Shown one piece after another: positions 15,943 to 24,478 of a DNA stretch of 37,934 bases. The translations under genes were made by a program, and so were the position numbers. The stretch is taken from assembly GCA_038150305.1 (NCBI GenBank), contig JAYOTG010000019.1, forward strand, positions 1 through 37,934, read 5' to 3'. The notes beneath the pieces were generated by a model, which saw only the letters and a program-made list of their open reading frames with translations, was not told where the DNA came from and did not search any database. The DNA comes from MGIIa-L3 sp038150305. Lineage in GTDB: Archaea > Thermoplasmatota > Poseidoniia > Poseidoniales > Poseidoniaceae. Numbering within the stretch: the stretch's first letter is position 1; every line of letters begins with the position of its first letter.

Positions 15943-18090
15943 ATGAGGGCACAATTCCACGTTGCTGTCCTCATCATGCTGCTGATGATGCTCCCAGGTT
16001 GCCTCAGCACGTCCGAGGAGACGCTTGGAGGGGTCGGAACCTACGAGGTCGAGGCCACGTGGACCACGCTTGAAGTCGAAACCAAAACCGCGTTCTACGC
16101 CGACAATGAGGCCGTGAACTGGTCGGTGCTCGACGGCGAGATCGACCAGCGGATCGAGGACGCGGGTGGCCATGTCGTGGGCCTCGTGCTGGCCATGAGT
16201 TACCCGACCGACGACGAAACGCCGGGCGGACTGTGCACCGGGCTGGAAGACAACGTGCCGGACATCGTGTCAGGCACCGCTACCAAGGGCGAATGGACCC
16301 TCGAAGCATCCGACAGCGGCTTCGGCGGGCATGAGGTCAACCTGACCTGGCACGACCAAGCCATCCTCGACGCCGGCGTCGCCACCAACCTTTCCGAACA
16401 AGAGGTGCTGGACCGCTTTGTCTTCGGCGACGAGGCCCGTGGCGCCTTCGACCTGACCGTGCTCGTGGACGCGCAGGCGCACAACAGCGCCCTGTGCAGC
16501 CACAGCGACGACGGCGAAGAGGTCACCACCGTGTCCAGCCTGCTCGTCATCGACCTGACCGTCACGCCAGCGGGCATGGACGACGAAGTCAGCAGCGCGT
16601 TGGCGGTCGGCACTGGGGCGATTCCGAGCGTGATCTTCGCTCCCGTCTTCATCGCCATGGTGGCTTTGGTTGCCTTTGTCACGCGTCACCAGGACCGGTT
16701 CCAGCTTCGCTTTGTGCTCGAAGAAGAGGAGGAGGAGCTCGAGGGCGAGTCCACGTCCGAAGGCGTCACGATGACCGACAGTTACCGGGCCCGCGTCATC
16801 ACGCTGTGCGCCCTGTACGTTGCTCAAGGCATCCCGTGGGGCTTCATCACGGTCACCTTCGTGACCTTCCTGGCCGCGCGCGGCGTCGGTGCAAGCGAAT
16901 TGGCGCTGCTGCTCACCCTCGGCACCCTGCCTTGGTCGGTCAAGTTCCTCTGGGGCCCGGTCATCGACCGCTACCAAATCCCGGCCTACGGCCGGCGGCG
17001 CCCGTGGATCCTGCTCGCCCAAACCGGGATGATGCTCATGCTCGGGGCGATGCTCTTCGTCCCCGACCCGACGAACAACGTCCGCACCATCGCCATCATG
17101 TTCCTGATCTACAACATCTTCACGTCGCTTCAGGACGTCAGCACCGACGCCCTCGCCGTGGACGTCCTGCAGCCCCACGAGGTCGAGAAGGTCAACTCGT
17201 ACATGTTCACCTCCAAAACGGTGGGTGGCGCCATCGGCGGAGCAGGCCTTGGAACCATCATCGTCTTCACCGGCCTGAAGGGCGCAATCCTGCTCCAGAT
17301 TCCCATCTTGGCCGGCTTGATGATCGCGCCGATGCTGATGACCGAACGTCCTGGCGAGCGTCGCTTCCCGTGGGACAAGAAGACCGATGAAGGGCCAGAG
17401 GAACAAGAGGTTGAGGCCGCGAACCAGAATTTCGCCGACATCTTCGCCAAGATCCGCACTGCGCTTAGCCTGCGCTCGGCCTACCTCAGCATCGTGCTGA
17501 GCCTCACGGTCTCGCTGCACTTCCTGCTCATCCCGGTGCTGCCGCTGCTCTTCGTGCGCGAGTTGGGCTGGACGGAAGCCGGATTCAACGCCACCAACGG
17601 CGGCTGGATCCTCGCCCTGACGGTGCTCGGCTACCTCGTGGGCGGACAGCTCGGACGACGCTTTGGTGGGAAGAAGACCATCATCTACGCCGCATTGGGC
17701 ACGGCCTTTGTGACGGCCCTGTGGGGCGTTTCTGGCCAACTTTGGGGCAGCACCATCTGGATGGTCGGCGTCTGGTCGCTGAAGAATTTCGGCTGGTCGG
17801 TGGTGATGATCAACATCTACTCGCTGATGATGAAGGTCACCTGGGGCGAAGTGGGTGGCACGCAGTTCACCGGCTACATGGCGATGATGAACCTCTCCGC
17901 CATCATCGGCTACCAGTTGACCGGCCCGCTGGCCGAGCGCTTCGATTACCCCACGCTCTTCCTCATCGGCGCGGCCCTGCAGACCTTGGTCATCCTTGCC
18001 GTGCTCTGGATCGATCCCGACCAGACCCGCCGAGAACTCGAATCGCCGGCACCCGCCGAAGCCCCTGCCTCGGATGCTGTGGCCGCATGA
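15943..18090 (+). CDS. Lipoprotein-ectodomain / major facilitator (AmpG-like) transporter fusion
   Basis: This 715-aa protein joins two modules. Residues 1-20 are a lipoprotein signal ending in lipobox LPGC (C20), followed by an extracytoplasmic beta-rich domain to about 225, one TM helix (about 226-246) and an acidic linker (EEEEEELEGE). From about residue 277, beginning MTDSYRARV, there is an MFS transporter of about 12 helices. MFS signatures include YVAQGIPWGF, LWGPVIDRY and GRRRPW, with internal similarity around DVSTDALAVDV. This resembles the AmpG/PAT branch, which imports muropeptides in bacteria or moves acetyl-CoA in eukaryotes. Archaea lack murein, so the substrate is open. The ATG at 15943 is preferred to the TTG two codons before. 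An internal start at 16771 could yield the transporter alone. Confidence 0.85.
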   Translation: MRAQFHVAVLIMLLMMLPGCLSTSEETLGGVGTYEVEATWTTLEVETKTAFYADNEAVNWSVLDGEIDQRIEDAGGHVVGLVLAMSYPTDDETPGGLCTGLEDNVPDIVSGTATKGEWTLEASDSGFGGHEVNLTWHDQAILDAGVATNLSEQEVLDRFVFGDEARGAFDLTVLVDAQAHNSALCSHSDDGEEVTTVSSLLVIDLTVTPAGMDDEVSSALAVGTGAIPSVIFAPVFIAMVALVAFVTRHQDRFQLRFVLEEEEEELEGESTSEGVTMTDSYRARVITLCALYVAQGIPWGFITVTFVTFLAARGVGASELALLLTLGTLPWSVKFLWGPVIDRYQIPAYGRRRPWILLAQTGMMLMLGAMLFVPDPTNNVRTIAIMFLIYNIFTSLQDVSTDALAVDVLQPHEVEKVNSYMFTSKTVGGAIGGAGLGTIIVFTGLKGAILLQIPILAGLMIAPMLMTERPGERRFPWDKKTDEGPEEQEVEAANQNFADIFAKIRTALSLRSAYLSIVLSLTVSLHFLLIPVLPLLFVRELGWTEAGFNATNGGWILALTVLGYLVGGQLGRRFGGKKTIIYAALGTAFVTALWGVSGQLWGSTIWMVGVWSLKNFGWSVVMINIYSLMMKVTWGEVGGTQFTGYMAMMNLSAIIGYQLTGPLAERFDYPTLFLIGAALQTLVILAVLWIDPDQTRRELESPAPAEAPASDAVAA

Positions 18091-18150
18091 ACGGCCGACG
18101 GCCTTCGATTCGAGCGCTTGACCAGCCACGATGATGACTTCTTCTGACCT

Positions 18151-18157
18151 TGATATA
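18151..18157 (+). promoter_or_regulatory. TATA box for the ThiF-JAMM cassette
   Basis: TGATATA is centred 25 nt before the ATG at 18179, predicting a leaderless mRNA for the four-gene cassette. It lies inside the longest open frame (from 18131), which argues against that longer start. Confidence 0.68.
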
Positions 18158-18178
18158 CCCTCGAGGGTGAACGCCCTC

Positions 18179-18826
18179 ATGGACAGCCCTGCGTTTGCAC
18201 AAAACACGCCCCCACGGGTGCTGCTGGTCGGTGCCGGAGGCATCGGCTCACACCTGACCGACCTGCTGTGCCGTGGCCTTCACGGACACGTCCTCGACCT
18301 GACGCTGATGGACGGAGACGTCGTCGAGGAGCGCAACCTCGCGCACCAGCGCTTCCCGACGTGGTCGGTCGGTCGTCCCAAAACCGATGTGCTCGCACAG
18401 AGGCACGCGAGCGAAGGTCACATCCTCACGGCCGTCGCCGAAAACCTGCGCTCGGCTGAGCAGCTGAGCGGCTACGACCTCATCGTGGTGGCCGTTGACC
18501 GCCCTGAGCCACGTCGCCTCGTTCACGCCACCGACGTGCCGTGGATCGACCTGCGTTCTACCGGCCGTGGGATGCTCGTCCTGACGCACCTCGATGCACC
18601 AGAACGCATCGCCTCCCAAACGCCCGATCATGCCCCCGCATCGTGCCAGGCCGACGGCGTCCTTGAGGCCGGCTTCGTGCAGGTCGGCTTCGCCCTCGCC
18701 GCTGCGGTGGGTGCGCAGTGGATCATCGACCACGTGGTGCACGGCCGCAGCCCAGCGAAGGCGATGATGATGGACGCGGCCTACGGCGGACTGTCCTTCG
18801 GCCCAACCCCGGAGGTGAGCGCATGA
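18179..18826 (+). CDS. ThiF/E1-like adenylyltransferase
   Basis: This 215-aa protein has the Rossmann-like E1/ThiF/MoeB fold, which adenylates the C-terminus of a ubiquitin-like or sulfur-carrier protein. The nucleotide-binding motif is GAGGIG (18-23). D45 and D47 in LMDGDVV, N53 and K68 (GRPK) fit the ATP/Mg sites. In the usual N-x-x-R-Q motif, His56 stands where Arg is expected (NLAHQR), with R58 two residues on. D107 in VAVDRPE matches the conserved Asp. C156 in PASCQ is the candidate thiol; there is no CxxC zinc pair. The C-terminal helix and AAYGGLSFGP tail recall ThiF proteins of PRTRC cassettes. It is first in a coupled operon with a JAMM protein, so protein modification is more likely than thiamin or molybdopterin synthesis. 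Confidence 0.88.
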   Translation: MDSPAFAQNTPPRVLLVGAGGIGSHLTDLLCRGLHGHVLDLTLMDGDVVEERNLAHQRFPTWSVGRPKTDVLAQRHASEGHILTAVAENLRSAEQLSGYDLIVVAVDRPEPRRLVHATDVPWIDLRSTGRGMLVLTHLDAPERIASQTPDHAPASCQADGVLEAGFVQVGFALAAAVGAQWIIDHVVHGRSPAKAMMMDAAYGGLSFGPTPEVSA

Positions 18827-19377
18827 GGGACGACCTGCTGATTCGCGTGGCGCACTCCGTGGAACCCGAATCCTTTGGCTCCACGACCGAGGCGTGGGCC
18901 GCGGCCATGAACGCGGCATGGGACGGCGACGTGGACACCCCCGAGGTCCTCGAAGTCCAGCAGGCCGCCGCCTCGGCGGGCGCATGGAACGCCGTGTACG
19001 TGCTCTCGGCCGTGGCCGGTCTGGAAACCTCGGTGCTCATCGACGCAGAAGGCTCCGTGTTCATCGATTGGGGTTCACCCGGCCTCGTGCCGCTTCGCGC
19101 TCACGTCGGCGCGATGGCGCCCTTCCAGGTGTGGGTGCACACCCATCCGCGCTTTGACGCGTATTGGTCCGGCACCGACCGTCAGAGCCTGGCCAACGGC
19201 ACCGGCGTCCTGCGCAAGGCCCTCGTGCTCGGCTACGACGGCGTCAAGCGTGCCAGGAACCTCGGCGAAGACGAACCGGACACCGAGCGTATCGCGGGCG
19301 TTCCTGCCCTCAACGCCTGGTCGCAGGAAGCGCCCACGCCTTGGCCCGCCGCGTGGCCTGTCGAGGTGAGCGCATGA
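18823..19377 (+). CDS. JAMM/Mov34-like metalloprotease (putative deconjugating isopeptidase)
   Basis: The 184-aa protein carries a full JAMM zinc motif, H-x-H-x7-S-x2-D: H106, H108, S116 and D119 in VWVHTHPRFDAYWSGTD. Enzymes with this motif cleave isopeptide or peptide bonds C-terminal to ubiquitin-like proteins. Preceding strands (VLIDAEGSVFIDWG) fit the core, though I cannot place the upstream catalytic Glu with certainty (E76 is a candidate). The C-terminus is Pro/Trp-rich. The start overlaps the ThiF-like stop as ATGA, and its own stop overlaps the next start the same way. The E1-JAMM pairing is characteristic of prokaryotic ubiquitin-like systems such as PRTRC. Confidence 0.88.
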   Translation: MRDDLLIRVAHSVEPESFGSTTEAWAAAMNAAWDGDVDTPEVLEVQQAAASAGAWNAVYVLSAVAGLETSVLIDAEGSVFIDWGSPGLVPLRAHVGAMAPFQVWVHTHPRFDAYWSGTDRQSLANGTGVLRKALVLGYDGVKRARNLGEDEPDTERIAGVPALNAWSQEAPTPWPAAWPVEVSA

Positions 19378-19610
19378 GCGTCCGCGCCCCGAAAGACGAC
19401 GAAGAGGCCCGTCGCGCTCGGCTGAAGGTCGCGCTCGGCGGTGGACGGAGCATCGCCGACGTGATCGAGGAGATCACTGGAGAAGCCCCGGAGAACAGCC
19501 TCGTCGAGACCGTGAAGGAACGTCTCAAGGCGGCGACCGTCGACGGTGAAGCCTTCGATTTGGCCGCCTTCCTCCACGAGCACGCGGCATGGCAGGAGGC
19601 TTGGCAATGA
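19374..19610 (+). CDS. 78-aa charged helical protein of unknown function in the ThiF-JAMM cassette
   Basis: This small ORF is sandwiched between ATGA overlaps with the JAMM gene and the 333-aa gene, which is good evidence that it is translated. The product is predicted helical: an N-terminal Arg/Glu-rich helix (EEARRARLKVAL), a GGGRS turn, a second helix (IADVIEEITG), and a C-terminal helix ending in HAAWQEAWQ. It does not look like a beta-grasp ubiquitin-like protein and lacks a terminal Gly-Gly. It could be an adaptor, a substrate carrier or a subunit of the 333-aa partner; nothing decides this. Confidence 0.75.
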   Translation: MSVRAPKDDEEARRARLKVALGGGRSIADVIEEITGEAPENSLVETVKERLKAATVDGEAFDLAAFLHEHAAWQEAWQ

Positions 19611-20608
19611 ACACCGTCCAAGTTCAGGACATGGTCGCTGAAGTGGGGGCCGTCATGCACGGGATTCCCGAGGACGAGCGCCTCATCAACGACCAGCGCT
19701 ACGACGCGGAGCAGATCGGATTGAACTTGTTTGAGTCGGTCTTGACGAATTCGAAGCACTGGAAGGTGAACGGCATGGGCGTGACGATGGAACACTCCGC
19801 CGGTGTTCGGCTTGACCTGGACGTGATGGGCTCCATGCTCATGGCGGTGCAGGAAGACGAACACCACCTGGTCATCTCCGTGGACGGCCAGCCCATCTGT
19901 GTCGCTGGAGAGGGCATCTTCTATGACGTCCCGATGTCGGATCACCTGACCACGGTGGTGCTGCTCGGCGAGGCCGGCTTTCCGGTCTCGCACACCCCCG
20001 ACACGCTCTACATGCTCCATTCGCCCACGCACCTCCTCGAGGTCATGGGCGGCGACCACCTCAGCCTGAAGGAACGGGTCTCGGCGGCGAAGATGCTGGT
20101 GGGTTACGTGCACGAAGAGGAGGGATCTGGCGTCATTTCGAACCAAGCCTTCGACCTTGCAGAGACGGGGGACTTGCCGCCGCAGGTGGAGATGGAATTG
20201 GCCCACTCCGATTTGTTGCCGCGCTTCCTGCCCGCGCTTGGCGGCAGCGGCGAGACCATGGTCAACCAATTCATCGACCTGCTCGTTCGCTTGACCCGCC
20301 ACCGGCCCGGACACCAATCGGACGTGCTCCAGCGCTTTGTTGACATGCACGCACAGGCCATGCGTCGCAAGGACCAGGAGCGCCTGCGCGACCAATTGCT
20401 CGCGCTGTGTGAAACCTCACGCCCAGACCTCTACCCGCTGTACGAGACCGCGGACGCCGTGCACCAAGACGCGCGTGAATTCGACGCATACCACGAGCTG
20501 CACCAGGAGATCGTCTACCTTCCACCGCACCTTCGTGCGGAGCAATACGGCGCTCCGGCGGACGCATACGACAACGTCCACGACGTCGAGGACATCATGG
20601 ATTTCTGA
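19607..20608 (+). CDS. 333-aa protein of unknown function, last gene of the ThiF-JAMM cassette
   Basis: The ATG at 19607 overlaps the stop of the 78-aa gene (ATGA) and is preferred to the upstream in-frame start at 19589. The N-terminal two thirds look mixed alpha/beta, with strands such as HHLVISVDGQPICVAG and TTVVLLGEAGFPV. The last third is helical and charged (RRKDQERLRDQLLALC), with many His, Glu and Asp. Two cysteines are present, one in the QPICVAGEG strand and one in the C-terminal helix. No E2, RING or ubiquitin-like motif is evident, but position in the operon suggests a partner, target or scaffold of the E1/JAMM pair. It ends directly against the convergent HAD/ECH gene. Confidence 0.8.
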   Translation: MNTVQVQDMVAEVGAVMHGIPEDERLINDQRYDAEQIGLNLFESVLTNSKHWKVNGMGVTMEHSAGVRLDLDVMGSMLMAVQEDEHHLVISVDGQPICVAGEGIFYDVPMSDHLTTVVLLGEAGFPVSHTPDTLYMLHSPTHLLEVMGGDHLSLKERVSAAKMLVGYVHEEEGSGVISNQAFDLAETGDLPPQVEMELAHSDLLPRFLPALGGSGETMVNQFIDLLVRLTRHRPGHQSDVLQRFVDMHAQAMRRKDQERLRDQLLALCETSRPDLYPLYETADAVHQDAREFDAYHELHQEIVYLPPHLRAEQYGAPADAYDNVHDVEDIMDF

Positions 20609-22684
20609 TCAGGCGCCGGTGTAGGTGGCTCGACGCCCTTCGATGAGGGCTGAGAGCCCTTCGAGCGCGTCGTCGGTGGAGAAGATGGCCTCCAGACCGT
20701 CGAGTTCCATCTGCAGCCCGGCGGCAAGGGACGTGCTTTCCGTGGCGTCGATGAGATCGCTCGCCATCTTCAGACCGACCGGTGCAACGCGCGAGAGGAA
20801 CTTCATCTGACGAGCCACTTGCTTGTCGTCTGGATTTTGTCCGTCAGGACATCCTCCAGCGAGCAGCGTACCGACGTGCTCGTCGGCGTAGAAGGTCGCG
20901 GCAAAGGCAGCGACGGGGTGCTCCGCATCGCTCGGCTGACCCGGATACTTCGCTTCCGGCTTGCCTGCAGCGGCGATGCTCGCCACCGTGGCGTCAACGT
21001 CGCTGATGGGCACCAAGTGCGTGAGGATGCCCAGGGCATGGGCCGTACCGGCGTCCATCATGTTGCCCGCAAGCACCGCCCAGCGCGCGCAGGGCCGGCC
21101 CATGATGCGGGCGGGCCGCTGTGAGCCGCCCAGCCCGGGGTAGATGCCGATGCCCGTTTCGGGGAAGCGGAAGGAGGAACGTCGCGTGCCGACCCGGTAA
21201 TCGCAGGCCAGAGCAAGTTCGAGTCCGCCGCCCAACGCAAGGCCAGTGGTCAGCGCAATCGTGGTGAGCGGTGAGGCTTCAATCGTGTCCAGGACCACGT
21301 GTCCGCCCGCGGTGAAGACCTCGATGTCAGGGATGGCATCCGCCCGGATCTTGTCGACGAAGAACTTCACGTCCGCACCGGCCACGAAGGCCTTGCCTGC
21401 TCCGTCGAGGACCATTGTGTGGATGCCTTCCGCCGCGTGCACCTTCGCCACGGCTTGGCCCAGTTGGTCCACCACGGTCTCGTTGAGGGCGTTCATGGCC
21501 TCGGGTCGGTTGATGGTGATCGTCGCGATGCCGTCGTCCATGTGCACGTCGACGTAACTGAAGTCCCAACCTTCCCCACCGGCGGCTTGCCGGGTGAAGA
21601 AGGCGGGCACGGACCAGCCTTCTGCGGCCAACTCGGCGTAGGCCGCTGCCATGCGGTGCGCCTCCTTGAGGCCGACGCGGTTCATCAGCTCGAACGGACC
21701 CTTGGCCCAGCGAAGACCAACCTTGGCTCCGCGGTCAACGTCTTCCATCGAGCAAACGTCCTCCTCCACAATCTGCGCAGCCACGCCAAAGACGACGCCA
21801 AGCAGGCGCTCGCTGACCGCGGCATAGGTCGCCTCATCGTAGGCGCTGTCGTCCTCGATCGGCCACATCTCGCCGGCCTCGACCAGCGCACGCAGGTTGC
21901 CCGCGCCCGTGTACCGTGGCGTGTTCAGCTGCTCCGCGAGGTAATCGGTGGAGTGCAGGGCAATGGGTGGGCCGGTGAGGTTCATCAGACCGAAGGGCCC
22001 GAGCCCAATGCGGAAGGCCTTGCAGGCGATCGCGTCGATTTGCGCTGCGGTGGCGATGCCCTCCTCGAGGAGCAAGCAGGCTTCGTTGAGCCAGGGCACA
22101 AAGAAGCGGTTGACCACGAAGCCTGGGCGGTCGGCACAGACGATGACCACCTTGCCGAGGGTCTTGCAGTACTGGACGGTGCGCTCGATGGTTTCAGCGC
22201 TGGTCGTCGCGGCTGGGATGACCTCCACCAGGCGGTTCTTTGCAGGGTGGTAGAAGAAATGCAGGCCCACAAAGCGGTCCGGTCGACCGGTGGCCTCCGC
22301 CAGCGCGTTCACGGACAGGGACGAGGTGTTGGACGCAAGGATGGTGTGCGGCTCACAGACGTCGTCGAGGGTGGAGAAGACCGCGGTCTTGACGTCAAAA
22401 TCCTCGAACACCGCTTCGATGACCAAGTCGGTGGATGCCGCCGTGTTTTCCGTTCCGACGACGCCCTTCACGCGGCCCTTGATGGCGTCCACTTCGGCTT
22501 CGGAGAAGATCCGTCGCTCCACCGCTTCTTCGAGGAAGCCTGCGATGATGCCCTGGCCGCGATCGACCCAAGGTTGCTCGCGGTCCACCATTTGGACGTC
22601 GAAACCTTCCTGTGCTGACTTTTGCGCGATGCCTGAGCCCATGTTGCCTGCGCCGATGATGGCGACGTGCTGAACAGGTTCCAT
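20609..22684 (-). CDS. Fused 3-hydroxyacyl-CoA dehydrogenase / enoyl-CoA hydratase
   Basis: This bifunctional 691-aa enzyme hydrates trans-2-enoyl-CoA and oxidises L-3-hydroxyacyl-CoA, as in fatty-acid beta-oxidation or crotonyl-CoA conversion. The N-terminal dehydrogenase has the NAD motif GAGNMG near residue 10, SNTSSLSV, and catalytic LHFFYHPAKNRLVEVIP (His and Glu). DRPGFVVNR and a duplicated C-terminal helical domain follow. From about residue 385 a crotonase domain has the oxyanion segment GGGLELALACDY and PETGIGIYPGLGG, with both catalytic glutamates. The order (dehydrogenase then hydratase) is the archaeal one. The ATG at 22684 fits the family start; a TTG at 22717 overlaps the glycosyltransferase stop and is a less likely alternative. 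No thiolase is adjacent. Confidence 0.94.
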   Translation of the reverse strand: MEPVQHVAIIGAGNMGSGIAQKSAQEGFDVQMVDREQPWVDRGQGIIAGFLEEAVERRIFSEAEVDAIKGRVKGVVGTENTAASTDLVIEAVFEDFDVKTAVFSTLDDVCEPHTILASNTSSLSVNALAEATGRPDRFVGLHFFYHPAKNRLVEVIPAATTSAETIERTVQYCKTLGKVVIVCADRPGFVVNRFFVPWLNEACLLLEEGIATAAQIDAIACKAFRIGLGPFGLMNLTGPPIALHSTDYLAEQLNTPRYTGAGNLRALVEAGEMWPIEDDSAYDEATYAAVSERLLGVVFGVAAQIVEEDVCSMEDVDRGAKVGLRWAKGPFELMNRVGLKEAHRMAAAYAELAAEGWSVPAFFTRQAAGGEGWDFSYVDVHMDDGIATITINRPEAMNALNETVVDQLGQAVAKVHAAEGIHTMVLDGAGKAFVAGADVKFFVDKIRADAIPDIEVFTAGGHVVLDTIEASPLTTIALTTGLALGGGLELALACDYRVGTRRSSFRFPETGIGIYPGLGGSQRPARIMGRPCARWAVLAGNMMDAGTAHALGILTHLVPISDVDATVASIAAAGKPEAKYPGQPSDAEHPVAAFAATFYADEHVGTLLAGGCPDGQNPDDKQVARQMKFLSRVAPVGLKMASDLIDATESTSLAAGLQMELDGLEAIFSTDDALEGLSALIEGRRATYTGA

Positions 22685-22713
22685 GGGCCTCCGAATCAAA
22701 GGGGCTTCATCAA

Positions 22714-23895
22714 TCAATCCACGGCCCGTCCAACGCCTTCGTCCACGAGGGCATCCAGCGCAAGGCCAAGAGCGGTGGATTGTGCATCAAAAGAGAAGCG
22801 TTGGACGTGGGCAAGCAGGGCCTCATCGGCGGGCCTTGGAACCGCGTTCGCGCCTCCTTCGGTGCGTTGGGACCACGTGGCGTGCACGTCGGTGATCGCG
22901 TCAACCCACGCGCCCACCTCGTCCACGGGCAGCCGAGACGCAACCGGAACCATGCTGCCGTGGTTCGGCATGTCGGCCACGAGCACGGGAAGACCGGCCG
23001 CCATGGCCTCGACGGGCGGGTACCCGTAGCCCTCGGCGGCCGAAGGGAAGAGCAGCGCTTCGCACGAAAGGCGCAACCGCTGGAGCTCGTCGTCCTCCAC
23101 GCGGTCCATCAGGGTCATGCGGACGCCTGCAGCGTCCATGGCGCTCGTCAGGGCCTGACGCCCCGCCTCGGTTTGCCCGCCACCAACCCGGATCAGGTGG
23201 AGGTCGTTGCGAACGTCCTCCGGACAAGCGGCCAGCACCTTGGCAAGGAAATTCATCCGCTTGCGGGCATGGTCGTTGCCGACCACCAGCACCGCGCACC
23301 CGGACTCGGGCACGAGGTCTGCGTCCGGGGTCGGCGCGTAGCGTTGCAGGCCGATGCCGGTGGGCACGTGCGCCACGGGCACCTTGCGGAACACCTCTTG
23401 GCAGCGCTCCGCCGTGGCCTCAGAGACGCAGATCAGCACGTCGGCCCGCTTGAGGCCCCGCCGCAAACGCCTGATGTCGAGCCAGCGTATCAAGCCCCGT
23501 CGCCCGGTCCATTCCTTCATCGGGCCGTCGGCCAGCGGGATGATGCGGGGTGCGAGGATGAAGAGGTCGTGGACGATGACGGCCTTCTTCACGTTCCGTG
23601 GGACGCGACGAGGCACGAGGTGGGCCTGCTCCTGGTCGGTCACCAACAAGACCACCTGTCCGCCCTCGCGTGCGCGGTGCTTCAGGCGCTGGCGTACGCG
23701 ACGCGGGTGGAACCACCACCTGCGCAGCAGGCGCGTAGGGCCGCTGCCCCCGAGCGGATGGTCAACCTCGGCGCTGAGCCCCCAGCCTTCCACTTCGTTG
23801 CTGGCGAGCAAACGCACCACGCCGGCGTGCGCCGCGCCCAAACCGGTGTCTCGACCGAGGGCTCCGCCTCGAACGACGAACACCCCCCGGTCCAT
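22714..23895 (-). CDS. GT4-family (group 1) glycosyltransferase
   Basis: This 393-aa GT-B-fold enzyme transfers a sugar from a nucleotide donor, probably for envelope glycans or N-glycosylation. The N-terminal acceptor domain has a basic patch and VIVHDLFI. The C-terminal donor domain contains LVVGNDHARKRMNFL, VGGGQTEAGRQ and the hallmark EGYGYPPVEAMAAG, an E-x7-E motif that contacts the donor. There is no transmembrane helix. It is upstream of the HAD/ECH gene by about 30 nt and divergent from the HxlR-type regulator. The specific sugar and acceptor cannot be read. Confidence 0.9.
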   Translation of the reverse strand: MDRGVFVVRGGALGRDTGLGAAHAGVVRLLASNEVEGWGLSAEVDHPLGGSGPTRLLRRWWFHPRRVRQRLKHRAREGGQVVLLVTDQEQAHLVPRRVPRNVKKAVIVHDLFILAPRIIPLADGPMKEWTGRRGLIRWLDIRRLRRGLKRADVLICVSEATAERCQEVFRKVPVAHVPTGIGLQRYAPTPDADLVPESGCAVLVVGNDHARKRMNFLAKVLAACPEDVRNDLHLIRVGGGQTEAGRQALTSAMDAAGVRMTLMDRVEDDELQRLRLSCEALLFPSAAEGYGYPPVEAMAAGLPVLVADMPNHGSMVPVASRLPVDEVGAWVDAITDVHATWSQRTEGGANAVPRPADEALLAHVQRFSFDAQSTALGLALDALVDEGVGRAVD

Positions 23896-23995
23896 GCAGG
23901 GTCACCCGCACGAACCGGTTTCAAGGTGGCCCCTGTGAAGGTGCATCTCCAACACCAGATTCAAACCGTCGACCGCTCAATCGTGGTTGAGCGCC

Positions 23996-24454
23996 ATGCC
24001 TAACCCGCCCCGCGACCTTTCGTCTGGCGCCATGGACGAGGTCAAGGAACGCATTGCGTCCACCATCGAGCACGGTTCCAACATCCGTGACATCTTGGCC
24101 ACGCACACCGGTGACGGACCGGCCGCCATCGGTTGGGAAGTTCAGGCCGCCGTCGAAGCCTTGGACGTCTTTGGATCGCGGTGGACCATCGAAATCCTCA
24201 CCGCACTGTACATCGCAGGACCGGCGCGTTTCAACCAGATGAAAACCCTCCTCGACGGCATCTCATCTCGGACCTTGTCCGACAAGTTGCGCCTGCTCGC
24301 AGACCGAGATCTGGTGATTCGAAAGGTCGACCAGGGACCGCCTGAACGCGTCCATTACATCCTCTCCGAGCACGGACGCACCTGCGGCCGCTTGCTCTCG
24401 CCTTTGGTTGCACACCTGAAGATCCGATCTGGCGCCCTCCGCACCTCGCGCTGA
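23996..24454 (+). CDS. HxlR-family winged-helix transcriptional regulator
   Basis: The 152-aa protein has an HxlR-type winged helix: FGSRWTIEILTALYIAGPARFNQMKTLLDGISSRTLSDKLRLLADRDLVIRKV, split here into its recognition helix (ISSRTLSDKLRLL) and wing (about residues 105-120, PPERVHYILSEHG). An N-terminal extension of about 45 residues is charged and helical. A shorter start at M14 is possible. HxlR proteins usually act as dimers responding to redox or small molecules. The only cysteine lies near the C-terminus (TCGRLLSP), so a thiol sensor is possible but unproven. It is divergent from the glycosyltransferase gene. Confidence 0.85.
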   Translation: MPNPPRDLSSGAMDEVKERIASTIEHGSNIRDILATHTGDGPAAIGWEVQAAVEALDVFGSRWTIEILTALYIAGPARFNQMKTLLDGISSRTLSDKLRLLADRDLVIRKVDQGPPERVHYILSEHGRTCGRLLSPLVAHLKIRSGALRTSR

Positions 24455-24478
24455 AGACGCACCTGAAGCGAGCCTTCA

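Noticed and set aside
16270..18243. Long open frame (657 codons) on the minus strand opposite the MFS fusion
   Set aside because: Low-complexity Asp/Gly/His composition, antisense to a clear MFS transporter and crossing the ThiF promoter.
19374..19610. 78-aa protein as the ubiquitin-like modifier of the E1/JAMM cassette
   Set aside because: It appears all-helical and ends in AWQ without a Gly-Gly terminus, so it does not fit a beta-grasp modifier, although an unusual modifier cannot be excluded.
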